A stretch of DNA of 64,000 nt from Crocodylus rhombifer (taxonomy: Eukaryota > Chordata > Crocodylia > Crocodylidae). Numbering within the stretch: the first letter of the stretch is position 1; each line of letters begins with the position of its first letter. Below, piece after piece: positions 1-11,650 of the stretch. The notes below the pieces were generated by a model that saw only the letters and a program-made list of their open reading frames with translations, ran no database searches and was not told the origin of the DNA. The DNA is taken from assembly GCA_038503035.1 (NCBI GenBank), contig JAVSML010024709.1, positions 657,597 through 721,596 of the forward strand. The letters are read 5' to 3'. A program made the position numbers and the translations under genes.

Positions 1-1155
1 CCTGCTCCTGAATTCTTTAGATAGCTTTTATTTTCTGATCTAATTTCTTAAACTTTGTATTGACATATTTTAGATTAATTTTACTTAGTATACTTTAGGA
101 TGTTGCGGATTGATCTATTTTATTTTTACAAATGTATAAAGCATAGAAAATAGAAGAAAAGGGTAAAAAAGGAAGTTACTTCATAACTTAGCAAGAGTTT
201 GTGATTAACCCTAGCTTCTTAGCTGCTATAGTTAGGTGACCTACATCTTCTTTGTATGAAATGCAGAAGCAATGTCTGCTGTTGGCATAATTTAAAGGCT
301 TGAGCTTAAGTTATGAAAAAGTACTGGCATGTGTGTGGATTGCTGTACTCAGAGTTTTGTCCACCACTGTTTCACCTTTACTGTATTCATTAACAGAGCA
401 TATCTGAGCCTATCAACACATGAGTGTTGCTCTCTTTCCCTAGCCAGCTCACAATATTGAAACTTTTTACAGGATTGCATAAGAAGGGATTTGTTCCTCT
501 ACCTCCTTTAAGGCCAGAATAATTAGGCTTGTCTAGCCATATTAGTAGTGGGTCTTAAGGATAACACAAGTGTGCAACCTACTCACATAGGTTCACGGAT
601 GCACTTCAGAACTGGAAACTCACTTAGCAGGCCACTCTGCACTCACCTTCAGTGACTGTCTTTAGCCCATTAGTCTCTGACAAGACTGGGAATGATTACA
701 TGGACAAGTCAAGAGCAGCAAATACAGGCCCTGGAGCGCATCAGCAAATTGAAATAGGCAGAGCATTTGACACCTCCCCAGGACCTGCCACTAACATGGA
801 ATAGACAAGCCCACTCTGACACACTGATCCTAGTTAAATAGTAATTCTAGCAGGCAGTGCAACCAAAGTTGTAGGTGGAGGGCTAGACCTACAATAGGAA
901 GTAACACATATATTAACCTTTCATCCCCAAGCCTTATCCCCCTGAGCAGCTCCTCCATGCTTCACTCAGATCCCGGAACAGACTTCCTTTTGAATAAATG
1001 GCTGAGGTGCACCACTGGCTCATATTTCCAGGAAGCCATGTAAATTTACTATGACTTGTTTGCTTTTTACAGGTCAAGCACTAGGCATTGGCTTAATCAC
1101 CAAGGTCACTATTCTGCTGCCCTCACTCACGGTGCATAGTCCAATTTTATTCTAT
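1..1155. other. AT-rich non-coding sequence, nothing recognised
   Basis: No gene, RNA or repeat is recognised here. Open frames are short, in all frames, and show no family motif. The stretch ends at the target duplication of the hAT-like element starting at 1164. Confidence 0.5.
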
Positions 1156-1163
1156 GGTCTATC

Positions 1164-1356
1164 CAGGGCTCAAATTCCACTGCGGCTCTTGCAGGGGTCT
1201 GCAGTAGTGGCAGCCAGAAGGAGCCGCAGCCACCACCACTTGAGCTTAGAAAGGCGCAGGGCAGGCCGGAGGTTCTTGTCTCAGGCAGGGAGGGGGGCTC
1301 TCTTCTCTTATGGTGGGGCTCAGCCACCCCAAACCTCCCCCATATTTCAAACCCTG
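1164..1356. mobile_element. Short hAT-type non-autonomous DNA transposon
   Basis: The 193-bp GC-rich segment begins CAGGGCTCAAAT and ends ATTTCAAACCCTG, imperfect terminal inverted repeats of hAT style. It is flanked by an 8-bp duplication with one mismatch, GGTCTATC at 1156-1163 and GGTGTATC at 1357-1364. hAT transposases make 8-bp duplications, so this is a deletion derivative moved in trans. It has no coding capacity. The family name is unknown to me. Confidence 0.75.
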
Positions 1357-1364
1357 GGTGTATC

Positions 1365-1790
1365 TATGGAGGAGCTATTATATAATACAAGCTAAATTGG
1401 CAGAGTTTTGCCATAAAGTTTGAGCAAGGCCAGTTCTCTTCAGCTGAGGGCTGCAATACATGTTAGCTACTGCATTCAGTTCTATTCAGGTTCTCACTGT
1501 AGTACTTGAAGCCAGACACAAATTGCTTTTGTAAGTGCCTAAATAGGATAGGCAGAATGTATGCACCTATGTCACAAACACCAGCTGATTTTGATTGAGT
1601 ACATAGTTGCTTAACTTTCAGCGTAATCCAGATTGTTGCTTAAATATTCAATCTGTTAGACATTAGCAGAGCATGCCTAACTCCTGACTAAGACCGACAG
1701 CATCAAGTTCACAGCATCAAGTTTGTCCTCACACAAAGTAGAGGACCCAATCATTCAAGAACATAGGCAGGGTGATAGTTTTGCACAGTA
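1365..1790. other. Unannotated non-coding stretch
   Basis: AT-rich sequence between two hAT-like elements; no motif or repeat recognised. Confidence 0.4.
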
Positions 1791-1798
1791 GCCTAGTT

Positions 1799-2155
1799 CA
1801 GGGATGTCAAACTCGCACCACTCATCAGGCCAGATCTATACACCAGAGCTCCCTGCAGACCAGATCTGGACCCAGCAGCAGCAGCTGAGCAGTAAGACAA
1901 GTGGTAGCAAGGCAAGCAGAGGCAGCAGGGTTAAGTGGCGGTGGAGCAATTGGCAGCAGTTGCAAAGCAAGCAATGTTGGCAGTGAGCAGTTCTGTGTCA
2001 GCATAATTATTCCTTGCTCCTGCCACCAAAGACCCTATAGCCCCAAATTATGTGGCAGACCCTACTCATCCAAGAGGAAATGCTTCCACAGGCAGGATCT
2101 AACTGGCAAACTATATGTTTGCTACCACTGGCCTAATTGATTTTTTTACATAATA
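1799..2155. mobile_element. hAT-type non-autonomous element, decayed right end
   Basis: The left end CAGGGATGTCAAACTC is a common hAT terminus. The right end (TTTTTTACATAATA) is a degraded version of its complement. Flanks GCCTAGTT (1791-1798) and GTCTAGTT (2156-2163) agree at 7 of 8 positions and fit a hAT target duplication. The interior is rich in CAG-type trinucleotides near 1872-1990 and has no credible coding sequence. Confidence 0.6.
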
Positions 2156-2163
2156 GTCTAGTT

Positions 2164-2617
2164 AACACTGTTTAATCTTACACAGTCATTAAAAAGGCAA
2201 TCCAGGTCTTCCCCCTCTATGAAGAGTACCCTCATCACTGGGCCAGAGTCACAGGTGATGTGTAAGCCAGGCATTGGGTCCAACTGGGCTGCAGCCCCAC
2301 ACCACACTCTTGGTGCAGAAATGCCATGGACACCACTGTCACCACTCCCACTGCTGATGGGCCCTGGCTCCAGCCAGGCTGCAGCTCCATGTCCCACACC
2401 CCTCTGTAGGTACAGAAATCTGGAAGGGTATGTGCTCCCCACTCCTACCCCAGTGCCTCCTGATATGTTGCTTATGGCCACAGTCATGCAGCCTCTTGCT
2501 TCTTGCACTTCTTCTGGCATTATGACTTTTTCAATTTTAGCTGCATAGTCACCCAATTTCAACAGGAAGTTTGGAGCATGCCATACCTGCTCTCTCCTCA
2601 TCCAGTCTGGCCCATAG
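2164..2617. other. GC-richer non-coding segment of unknown origin
   Basis: GC content rises between about 2215 and 2600. Open frames occur on both strands here but overlap each other and carry no recognisable domain. It may be the body of a repeat continuing into the tRNA-like segment at 2618, which I cannot confirm. Confidence 0.3.
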
Positions 2618-2760
2618 TCTGGTGGTTAGGGCACCATCTTGGAAAGTAGGAGTTTGAGTCTTTTCAGGTGGCTAAAGATAACCCAGGTCTCCCATGTTCT
2701 GTTTGAGTGCTCTTGTCACTAAGCTATTGTGGTAGCACAACTACACCGGGTGGCTATATT
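2618..2760 (+). repeat. tRNA-like repeat segment (possible tRNA-derived SINE)
   Basis: The stretch contains an A-box-like TGGTGGTTAGGGCA and a B-box-like AGTTTGAGTCT about 25 bases later, followed by a conserved tail CCCAGGTCTCCCATGTTC. A similar arrangement recurs at 37768-37905, so it is a dispersed repeat and not a functional tRNA; no intact cloverleaf is evident. Confidence 0.45.
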
Positions 2761-2932
2761 TACAATAAAAGTTGCTGTAGATGCTTCAGTTGTGAGTCAG
2801 ACCCCTCCCCTGTAGGCACTCTGGATTCCAAGATGATGTTGTGCCCAATATGCAGCCATGCAACCATCCAAGTTTAGCGGGCTTGGAGTTCAAACGCACC
2901 TCTGGTTCTAGCATTTTCCATTTGGTTACAGT

Positions 2933-3418
2933 GGGTGTATCTACACATGAAATTAACAAGCCTGAATAAACTCTGGTGCAGTTCACACTGGAGTTAATTG
3001 ATCCTGGGTGCCATGTTTCTACATGTGCCCAGGTCTGCAGCATCTTGAGCTGGGTCAGAGCAGTCCTGGCTGGCAGGAGACCTGGAAAGTCAGCCTGCCA
3101 GCCTGGGGCTGCTCCAACATCGCTCAACATGCTGTGAAGGGGCTGGCTGAGGCACAAGAATGCTTCGGTGCAGGGCTAGCCTGCAGGCAGCCCCCATACT
3201 AAAGCATCCTCATGCCCCAGCCAGTCCCATCATCATCTACATGTGTGTTGCAGCACACAACGCCACAGAAGGATGGTACTTCTCCAAGTACAAGTACTAT
3301 CCTATTGGGGTATTTATTAGTTTACTTCAGCCTAATACAGCTGCACATGTAGACACTGAGACTTTACTGTGGAGCTAATTAGTCAGCTCTGCAGCAAACA
3401 TCTGCTGTAGACACACTC
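2933..3418. mobile_element. Harbinger-like MITE, 486-bp family, copy 1
   Basis: Termini GGGTGTATCTACACATG and (as the reverse complement of the right end) GAGTGTGTCTACAGCAG form inverted repeats, flanked by a perfect 3-bp duplication AGT (2930-2932 and 3419-3421). The interior matches the element at 9054-9541 in the opposite orientation: shared blocks include AGTACAAGTACTATCC and the TTAGCTCCACAG-type terminal region. 3-bp duplications are typical of PIF/Harbinger transposons. There is no coding capacity. Confidence 0.65.
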
Positions 3419-3421
3419 AGT

Positions 3422-6190
3422 AGCTGTCTCCTTACTCAGTACTAAGGGAATTGGGATAACCTTTCGGACATAGCTAATGTCTCAATGGACTGTATAAAGT
3501 TCCTTGATGCCTAATTATTGCTTGCAACTGCCCTTCTGGGACAAAGCACAATACCCAAATGTAGGCATCTGCAAGAACAATTTGGATCTAGCTCTAAGTG
3601 CCTTCAAGTAGTAAATTAAACAATGTAACTAGTATCCACCACCCGCTGGTCTTTCTTCTCCTTCCTTATCTTTTTTTTATTAAATTATACATGTGCATTG
3701 TATTAATTTTAGCAGAGATAAGGTTCTTTCATTTTTTATTTTGCAAATAAACTTGTGATGAAGTAGACCGAATAAACATAAAATTCCATGAGTTCCTTTT
3801 GCTAATTGTTTCATTTAAGTTAACCTTGTTTAAGCAAGTTATGCCTATGTGATACTGGTATTACACATAACCCTGTGAACTCATTTAGGGAACAGCTTGT
3901 TTAAAGAGTTGAGATGTTTCTTTCATTCTCTACTACAAGCCAGTAAGAATAAATCCTATTAAAAGTAATGCAAATTGCTGTCATTAAGAAGATAATCCTA
4001 TTTGGCCTACATAGAGTTCACATCTTTCTCCAGCAAAACATTACCGATACTTGCTTCTTTGGGCAAGAAAGATGTATTGTTGCCCAAGCAAGCTGTGCTG
4101 CCTTTATAGATAAATATCACACTATCATCTTTTTATTTTTATACCAGTCTTAATATTAGCATTGTTTTATGCAAAACAGCTGTGTATGCTAGAATCAGCT
4201 GTGCAGCCTGTAGAAGTAGGACAACAATCCATTCCTTTATTTTAGAGGAGAGGTTACTGGTGAGTGCTAAAGAGGAGATATTACAAAGAGTTCCACTGTG
4301 CCAGGAACATGGTTTGCCACTGACCTGAAGGTTATTATATTTCCCCATGTGCTATATTAATAATATGCTAATTCTACTGATCTATTGTACTTTACAATGT
4401 GCAGTCATTCAAATGGATATATTGTCAGTGGAGGAATGACAGCAGATTCTGTGACAAAAGAATTTTATGTTCTAAAACAGTGATTATGTGGAAGATAGCA
4501 CATTCTAACTAAATGAAATCTGAAAGCCTGGCATCCCATAATCTCAATTCACAGTCCTAAAAATATCACACTGTCCTTCCTGAAAGTAATATAACCATCA
4601 CATTGACTTATTCTGAATATACTAATGGGGCTTTTAACTTAGAAATGGAATAGACTGAACAAGGAGAATGATTGCAAGTACTTCAAATGTTAGTCAAAAA
4701 TCACAATTTTATCCACACTGTTTCAGTTTTATTTGAAGAGCATTACAAACAGAGGAATGGTGCTTGGATTTTCATTGAGGACACTTCAGGGTTATGAGTT
4801 GCAAAGATGTATTTAAGCCACAATTATGCCCTCTTCCCCCACACCTTGTCCTACAGGCTCCAGTCTGGTCTACAATAATAAAAACTGTTCTAAGTTACGA
4901 CAGCTGTCAACAGAACCAAGACACTGTTATGTCTACCTGGGATTACCAGAAATCAAGGACATCTCTGTCAATTTTACTTTTCTCCTTTGCTTATGAGCAG
5001 AGGTTAATGAATTTAAGCATTCCCATAGGGATCCTGTGTTGCGGGCATTATCCAGTTTCTGGACTCAACATTTTCTAGGCTATTCTGTATCTTCAAAGCA
5101 ATGAAAAGCAACCTGAGTTGCCAAGTATTAAGGTTATTATGCACATGCTCAGAATATTTCAGTTCATTCATTACATTTAGTATATGATGGCAAGTGCTCC
5201 ATTTTGTATTTAAAAAGTGAAAACATGGGGTTCCATATCAAGGCCCTGAAAAGCTACATATGTTGTGTGACTGGGATGAAGTCTTCAGATATGCTGGGCC
5301 ATATTTCAGTGGAGTTAATCATTCAAAGCTACAGCCAAAGTGAAGTGCAGATGCTGAGTATCCCTCAAAATCCAAGTCCAGATATCTCAAGATGGTCATT
5401 CAGAAATAGACACACTCAATATTAACAAAATGGTTCAACATTTTTGATTCATCCTCAGGGTATCTGCTTGCCAACCTGTAAAAATCAGAAACATTATTTA
5501 TTTCTGGGCTCCAAAGCATTCATAGCTGTAGTAGAAAGTGCTACACACACAACATTGATAACTGAACACCTGCAGAGAGCAGTAATTCAAGAAACAAAGG
5601 GAGAAGAAAGACATCATTGGAAGAAGATTTAAAAATTATATTAGCATCAATACTGCAGATGGAGAAAACATCTTCATGGGTATATTTCTGGATTTGGAAG
5701 ATTCAGCAAGGAGCAGGAGCTGCTGAGCAATGTCCCAGTTAGGACACTCTTCCACTGTGGCACAAACTACCCTTTTGCCTCTTAAGTATCTAAAAGTCAG
5801 ATCCAAAGTAGGACTTAGGTCTAAAATTATATTGAGGTAGTATATTGGCACCTAAATTCAAAATTGCAGCCCTGAGAAGCTCTTTTCAGCTACTGCCTAA
5901 TGCTAGAAGTGACTGAACTCCATTTACTTTCAAGTTTTCCAGAAGCCAAGAGTTGCAACTCTGTGCTTACCCAGGCAGCTCCATCCTTAACAGAACCAGG
6001 CACCTGGGCAGCTATTACACTCCTAAAACTTGTCAGGATCTAGAAACTAGACATTCGACCAAGTTAATTTCCCTAAGACAAACAATCCAATGGGTATTCT
6101 CAGAGCAAGTCTAACAAATACCAACGGGATTACATGAAACTGCCACTTACATGTAAAAAGTGGTGAATGTGGCAGCACTCACCTTTTATA
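3422..6190. other. AT-rich non-coding sequence; possible old repeat at 5690-6110
   Basis: No gene is recognised. Near 5790-5870 the motif GACTTAGG...TATTGGCACCTAAATTC recalls the GGTGCCTAAG-type repeat at 36.6-37.9 kb, so part of 5690-6110 may be the same ancient interspersed repeat. The remainder shows only short unrelated open frames. Confidence 0.35.
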
Positions 6191-6192
6191 TA

Positions 6193-6401
6193 CAGATTTC
6201 CTTCACCAACCATGGTTTTGAGCATCCACACTTAATATTCTACATACCATTTTGGCTACCATGGTATACAGTTTTGAGTAACCACGGTTTTCCATGGCCA
6301 CGCATCAGCCTGCCACCTGTCATTTTTCCCATAAGCCTTTTGTCTTGCCAACCACAGGAACTTTCAGGAACCTAACCCCAGTGGTTGGTGAGGGAAACCT
6401 G
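6193..6401. mobile_element. Tc1/mariner-like MITE with TA target site
   Basis: The 209-bp element starts CAGATTTCCTTCACCAACCA and its right end, read as reverse complement, starts CAGGTTTCCCTCACCAACCA, giving inverted repeats of more than 20 bp with few mismatches. It is flanked by TA at 6191-6192 and 6402-6403. TA duplication and a CAG start fit the Tc1/mariner (pogo/Tigger-like) superfamily. No transposase remains. Confidence 0.7.
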
Positions 6402-6403
6402 TA

Positions 6404-7639
6404 ATACTGTTTAGGCCTTTCTCTCTCAGGAAATGGGACACCCACTTTCAGTACCCTCATCAAACCAACGTTTTCCATTTCCCAGAATAGCAATGTCATT
6501 AAGGATCATTGACATCAGTTACTGGAAAAATGTGGATAATAATTATTCCCCTATAAAATAGGTTTTCTTCCATAGAAAAGACAAATGGTAAATATTTCAA
6601 GGACCTGAAGCTACAAACTCCTAGAGATATATGATCCTACTACTCAAAAGAATCATGCCACTATTTACGAGCAGAAGCATTGTCAAGATTGAGCTGCTGT
6701 TGTATGTTCTTGATTGTGTCTTGTGGAAAGATAGAAAGCCTTATTCAAAATTGACTAAAATCATATAAGCATTTTACCTCCTGAAGTGTTTGGAGTAGCT
6801 TGTCACATTCACTAACCATCACAGCTACAACATGAGTCCAATGATACCAGATGTAGTACTAATTTAGCATTTAAATGATCCATAATATTATTCCAAGCTA
6901 TGCCATACAGGCGTTAAGATCTGATATGATACCTTTTATTATTTCCAGAACGCTGCAGTTAAAAATGCCCTTCACCTTTCCTTTACAGTCTTACACAAGG
7001 CCTGAATATATAACAAAACAGAACACACTTCCATTTCCTCAGAAAATAAGAGTATTTTAGTCCATGTAACAACATTCTTTTGTCATTTTGTTATTTCCAA
7101 TATAAGAAGTTTAATCTGATGCAAATAAACAGTAAAGATAAAATCTACATAATATTTAATAACTAATGATAAATATCTTTCCAGTAGTACTACATTGGAA
7201 TTCTGTTTTTTCCATAACATCAGCCAATTGCTATTTGCAAATCCCTGAGATATTTTCCATATTAGTATGATAATAATGAACTTTTCCATTTTTGTGCATT
7301 TCTAAGGGGGATTTTTATAACAATATTGCTAAAATACTTTACATGACTAAAACTTTCAAATGGGTTCCACATTCTCTTTTGGAAAGCAGTATAAAACTTA
7401 ATAGAAAATGATAATTTTTCTATAGCTTTGCTGTAGAGATTGAAGACCCCACAGAAATTAATAGATGCCTATATCCTTGCATAGAAATAATAAAAAATGA
7501 ATAGAAAGGTTAACATTTCCATTAAATTATATAAAGTTTTAGAGTGACATCTGCAGCACCCTAATTAATCAATAGAATATTCATAGTTTCAATGCTATTC
7601 AATTCTAAGGGACTCTCATAACGATTATATATGGAAAAT
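6404..7639. other. AT-rich non-coding sequence, nothing recognised
   Basis: Strongly AT-rich with many homopolymer runs and short open frames only. No repeat family recognised. Confidence 0.45.
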
Positions 7640-7985
7640 TATACTAATATATTTTACATTTCTATAATGCCTGTCATCAGAGGATGTAAAAGCACTTTAC
7701 AGATATTAGCAAAGGATGCCATTCCCATATCAAGTTTTGTGATATAACATAGTTTGGTAACTTCATTTTCCAGAGGGCAAATTAAGGCATTGATAGATAA
7801 AAGTACTTGATTGAGCAACTAATATTCACGGGGATATATATGATTGTTCCAGGAAATAATTCCATTCACTAACACTCACAGAACTTTACTATATGTGACT
7901 GGCCCAAGTTCACATAATAAATTAGCATCAGTAAGAAAGAAACCATAGGATGTCTTCAATCCCAGTCCTTTGCTTTAAGCACAAA
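7640..7985 (+). repeat. MIR-like ancient SINE remnant
   Basis: Ordered blocks resemble the MIR/CORE-SINE body: AAAGCACTTTACAGATATTAG, then TTTTCCAGAGGGCAAATTAA, then GTGACTGGCCCAAGTTCACA, then a CCAGTCCTTTGCTTTAAGC end. The spacing is stretched by AT-rich inserts near 7820-7890. Such copies are very old and widely shared among amniotes. Family assignment is by eye only. Confidence 0.4.
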
Positions 7986-8163
7986 AATACTGTATTATTT
8001 TAAAAGAAGGAAAATGGGCAACTACAGAAAACTATGCAGTTATACAAATTTTCCTTCAATTGAGAAGTTAAGATCTATTTGTAAGATCTACATAAACCAT
8101 TTTTTGTGTAGCAGATTTTAAAGTAATCTTTAAGCTAAGCAAAGAAAACAGTAAGGGACAAAC

Positions 8164-9014
8164 AGTAAGGGACAGGCTAGTGATCCAGGCTGACTTGGAT
8201 AAACTTAGTAAGTGGGTGGATACAAACCTGATGACATTCAATACCAAGAAATGTAAGGTACTCCACCTTGGGGAATAAAACCCGCAGCATATGTATAGAC
8301 TTGGCAGTCCTATGCTTGCTAGTACCACTGCTGAAAGAGACTTGGGGATCATGATTGACCACAAGATGAACATGAGGCACCAATGCGATGTCACAGCTGG
8401 TAAAGCAATCAAAACTCTGGCTTGCATCCATAGATGCTTCTCAAATAAATCTCAGGATGTCATCCTTCCGCTGTACTCAGCCTTGGTGAGGCCGCAGCTG
8501 GAGTACTGCATCCAATTCTGGGCTCCGCAGTTCAAGAAGGATGTCGAGAAGCTTGAGAGAGTCCAGAGGAGAGCCACGCACATGATCAGAGGGCAAGAGA
8601 ATAGGCCTTATGAAGAGAGGCTGAGAGCCATGGGACCCTTCAACCTGGAAAAGCACAGGCTCAGGGGGGACCTGTAGCTGCTTATAAGTACATAAGGGTT
8701 GTACATCAGGACCTGAGAGAACGTCTGTTCACCAGAGTGCCCCAAGGAAAAACAAGGACCAACGGTCATAAACTCCTCCAAGACCGTTTTAGGCTGGACA
8801 TAAGAAAAAATGTCTTTACTGTCCAAATCTCCAAGACCTGGAATAGACTCCCTCCAGAAGTGGTGCAGGCACCTACTCTGGACTCATTCAAGAAACACTT
8901 GGATGCTTATCTTGCTGGGATCCTTTGACCCTAGGTGACTTCCTGCCCCTAGGGCAGGGGGCTGAATTTGATGACCTTCAAGGTCCCTTCCAGCCCATCT
9001 GTGAAATCTATGAA
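8164..9014 (+). mobile_element. CR1 LINE, 5'-truncated 3' end
   Basis: Translation of + gives the C-terminal part of a CR1 reverse transcriptase ORF2: an AERDLGIMIDHKMNM block, CIHRCFSNKSQDVILPLYSA, then LEYCIQFWAPQFKKDVEKLE, and finally NRLPPEVVQAPTLDSFKKHL with the conserved end LAGIL. The frame breaks near 8678 (stop after RLRGDL) and resumes near 8737. The 3' untranslated part (TCCTTTGACCC...GTCCCTTCCAGCCC) ends in GAAATCTATGAAA, the tail typical of one sauropsid CR1 group. The 5' truncation is ordinary for CR1. A 14-base direct repeat, CAGTAAGGGACA-type, sits at the 5' junction (8150-8174). No catalytic RT motif lies in the retained part. Confidence 0.9.
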
Positions 9015-9053
9015 AACTTGCACTCTCTGTGCAGGCAAAACTCTGACTTAAAT

Positions 9054-9541
9054 GGGCACATCTACATGAGACATTTACTGCAGTTTCCTCATTAGCTCCA
9101 CAGCAAACATTTCAGTGTCTATATATGCGGCCCTATTAGGCCACAGGAAACTAATATACTCCACAGCAGCTTAGTACTTGTAAATACAAGTACTATCCCA
9201 CTGCAGAGTTTTTTTGTGTGCAGCAACGCATGTGTAGACATGACCTAGCTGGCTGGGGCACCATGGTACTTCAGTGCAGTGGCTATCTGCTAGCTAGCTC
9301 CTCACTGGAGTACTCTCATGCCGCAGCCAGCCCCTCTGAAGTACATTGAGCCAAGCCAAAGCAGGCTTGGGCTGAAAGGCTGACCCTGCTGGACTCCCAG
9401 TCAGCTGGGTCTGCTCCAACCTGGCTCAACGAGCTGCAATCTGAGGTCCATGTTCAAATGTGGAACCCAGGAGCAACACACTTCAGTGCAATATGTGTTG
9501 GTGTTTATTGCTCCACATTAATTGCATGTGTAGATGAGCCC
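9054..9541. mobile_element. Harbinger-like MITE, 486-bp family, copy 2
   Basis: Termini GGGCACATCTACATG and, reversed, GGGCTCATCTACACATG are flanked by a perfect AAT duplication (9051-9053, 9542-9544). Its length (488 bp) and interior match the element at 2933-3418 read on the other strand, including GTACTTGTAAATACAAGTACTA, itself a small palindrome. The termini also resemble the ends of the 3.7-kb element at 24410-28124. Confidence 0.7.
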
Positions 9542-9930
9542 AATGATACCTAAATACATGCTTTAATCTATCCATATTCAGAAAAGCAAGTCTCCTGAGC
9601 TTTGGGTTTTGTCATAAAACTCATCCTTTTCCCCACACTTTTGGAAATGGGGAGGGATTTTTAACTGCAAGGCATAATTTTCAAAGAGCGAGAGATTTGT
9701 GGGGAGTGACTCTAAATACTTTCCTTGTATTTTTAAGTAATGTCAAAGTTAGCTAGGGCAGGTAGGTAGGAACTCTTTGGGCAGGTTTTGACATAAATAA
9801 AAATTAAAATACCTATATAAGTCATAGAACCCCCAACACTGGAGCAATACACATGAATAATAGCACAAGTTTGGAGTTATATATTTACAAAGGAAATAAT
9901 ATACAACAATTCTTATAAAATATCATTCTA

Positions 9931-10464
9931 TATATATATAAAGGGCTTAGTCTGTCTGTGTGTTGGTCTGTGAGTCTGTCTGTCCGTAACACTCTTTGTC
10001 AACTGCACCTGTGCTGCCAAGAGGGTAGTGATTGGCTGACCAGGCCCAGGATAGTGCAGGGCAAGAGGAGGTGAATGGTGGGGGGATCACAGTGGCAGCA
10101 CCCTCCCTGATGCCCAGCCCCGATGCCCCTCTATACCCAGCAGGGTGGAGTGCCCAATGTGCACATGCACCCCACAATTTTTATTGCTAACAGCAGGCAG
10201 GGAGGGGGAGGCAGCGGGTAAGAAGGGAGGTAGGGGAGTGGTGAGGGGAGGCATGGAGGTGGGGGGAAGCCCCACTGCTCAGGGGAGGAGGCAGAGGCAG
10301 GTGGGGGTGAGGGAGTCCCCAGACCAAAGGCTGGAGGAGGAGGCGGTGACAGCGGGGAAAGTGTTTACATGGGCGCCCCGCCTCCCCTCCATCCCCCGCT
10401 TAGCCTTTGGGGCCGGCCATGTAAACACTCCTTTGAAATCCATTATTCTTGATGGGCAATTGGC
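9931..10464 (+). mobile_element. Candidate non-autonomous Helitron
   Basis: The left end is TC followed by a TATATATA run and AAAGGGCTTAGTCTGTCTG, with further CTGTCTGTCCGTAAC, a terminal style seen in animal Helitrons. The right end reads GGGCAATTGGCTAG followed by T, fitting the CTRR end with insertion before T; a weak CCAT/ATGG stem lies about 12 bases upstream. The interior is GC-rich with G-runs. No Rep/helicase remains. The 5' flank base is T and not the usual A, and the stem is poor, so the call is tentative. Confidence 0.4.
10203..10236 (+). other. Potential G-quadruplex motif
   Basis: Four G-runs at 10204-10208, 10216-10218, 10225-10227 and 10233-10236 are separated by loops of 7, 6 and 5 bases, satisfying the G3+N1-7 rule. 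It lies inside the GC-rich body of the Helitron-like element. This is a sequence property only. Confidence 0.5.
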
Positions 10465-11025
10465 TAGTCATCAATATAATGTTTGTATATGTTAATATTC
10501 AAACAATATAGCTAGAGTGGCTTACTGGCTAGTGAATATACATACATATATATAATAGACATCTATGACTTTAAGCGAGTATCTAATGTTTTGGTCAAGA
10601 CTGATGAATCAAAGTCAGACTTGAGTAGAAATTTGCCTGGGTATATGCAACAGGATTTACTGTGAGGGCGCAGAAATTATCTCTAGCTCCCCAATCAGAT
10701 CAGTGATTCATTTAAGTCTAAGATCCTATTTAAATCATTTTAAAATAAATATCTCCATGAAGTCACATAAAAAAACATTTTCATGACAGATTTTCCTATT
10801 GTAATTCTGAGAGACATGCTTTCATGCAATGTTTTGCTGATAACAAAATGGCAAAAGCAGTTTGAAAAAGTAAATGGGACCAGAGTCCTTACACCAAATG
10901 ATATTACTGCACTGATACAATTAAAAATTACAGCGGAAGAATAGTATTCAAATAACAAAAGTATCCCTTCCATAGAAGCTCGAAGACTGCAAGAAATTAC
11001 TCTGTTAATCCTGAATCATAGTAAA
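10465..11025. other. AT-rich non-coding sequence
   Basis: Nothing recognised between the Helitron-like right end and the start of the long CR1 copy. Confidence 0.4.
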
Positions 11026-11650
11026 AAGAATAATCAAGGAGCATAAGGACATTCTGCTTGGAGAGAGGGGTAGGAAGTGACAGGAAGCAAACCTAAGAGA
11101 CCCAGAGAGATAGCTGGAAGGTGACACAATGCCAGATCCACTGCCACTGCCAGCTCTTCTTCTGCTTACACCTGCGGAGCTTCTATCCAAGCAAAACCAC
11201 ACACTGTCAAGGCTTTCACCCAGGTCCTTTGGTGCTGAGGAGCAGGTTCCCTCCAGTGACATCCAGGTGGGGGAGTACCTGTGATGTGAGCAGTGCCTCC
11301 TGGTGGTGACCCTCGGGAAGTGGGCAAAAGTGCTACAGGAGGAGGTGGTAAGGCTCTGATTCATCCTCTACCATGAGGACTTTATTGATTTGATGCTGGA
11401 GAAGACTTCTAGGACTGCACAGGAAGGACTGCTGGAGGCAGTGCTAGAGAAGGAACAGGACAGGCACTCCCAGGAAGCTGGAAGCTTGTGACTTGTAGCA
11501 GCAAGCAGAAGTTTTCATCCCCACCTGCTAGTTTGCCTGGAGAACAGATATGGAGCCCCAGCAACAGAGGAGGAGGAGCACATTCCATTGGTGGGGAGGA
11601 TCACCAAGGTTAGGAGGATTAAGACCACTGCTACCAAGAGGAAGCAACGG

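Noticed and set aside
2158..2601. A 147-codon - strand open frame
   Set aside because: No recognisable domain, overlaps a + open frame of similar length, and is in repeat-like GC-richer DNA.
2618..2760. A functional tRNA gene
   Set aside because: A- and B-box-like words occur, but no acceptor stem or cloverleaf is evident, and a similar block repeats at 37.8 kb, so it is a repeat.
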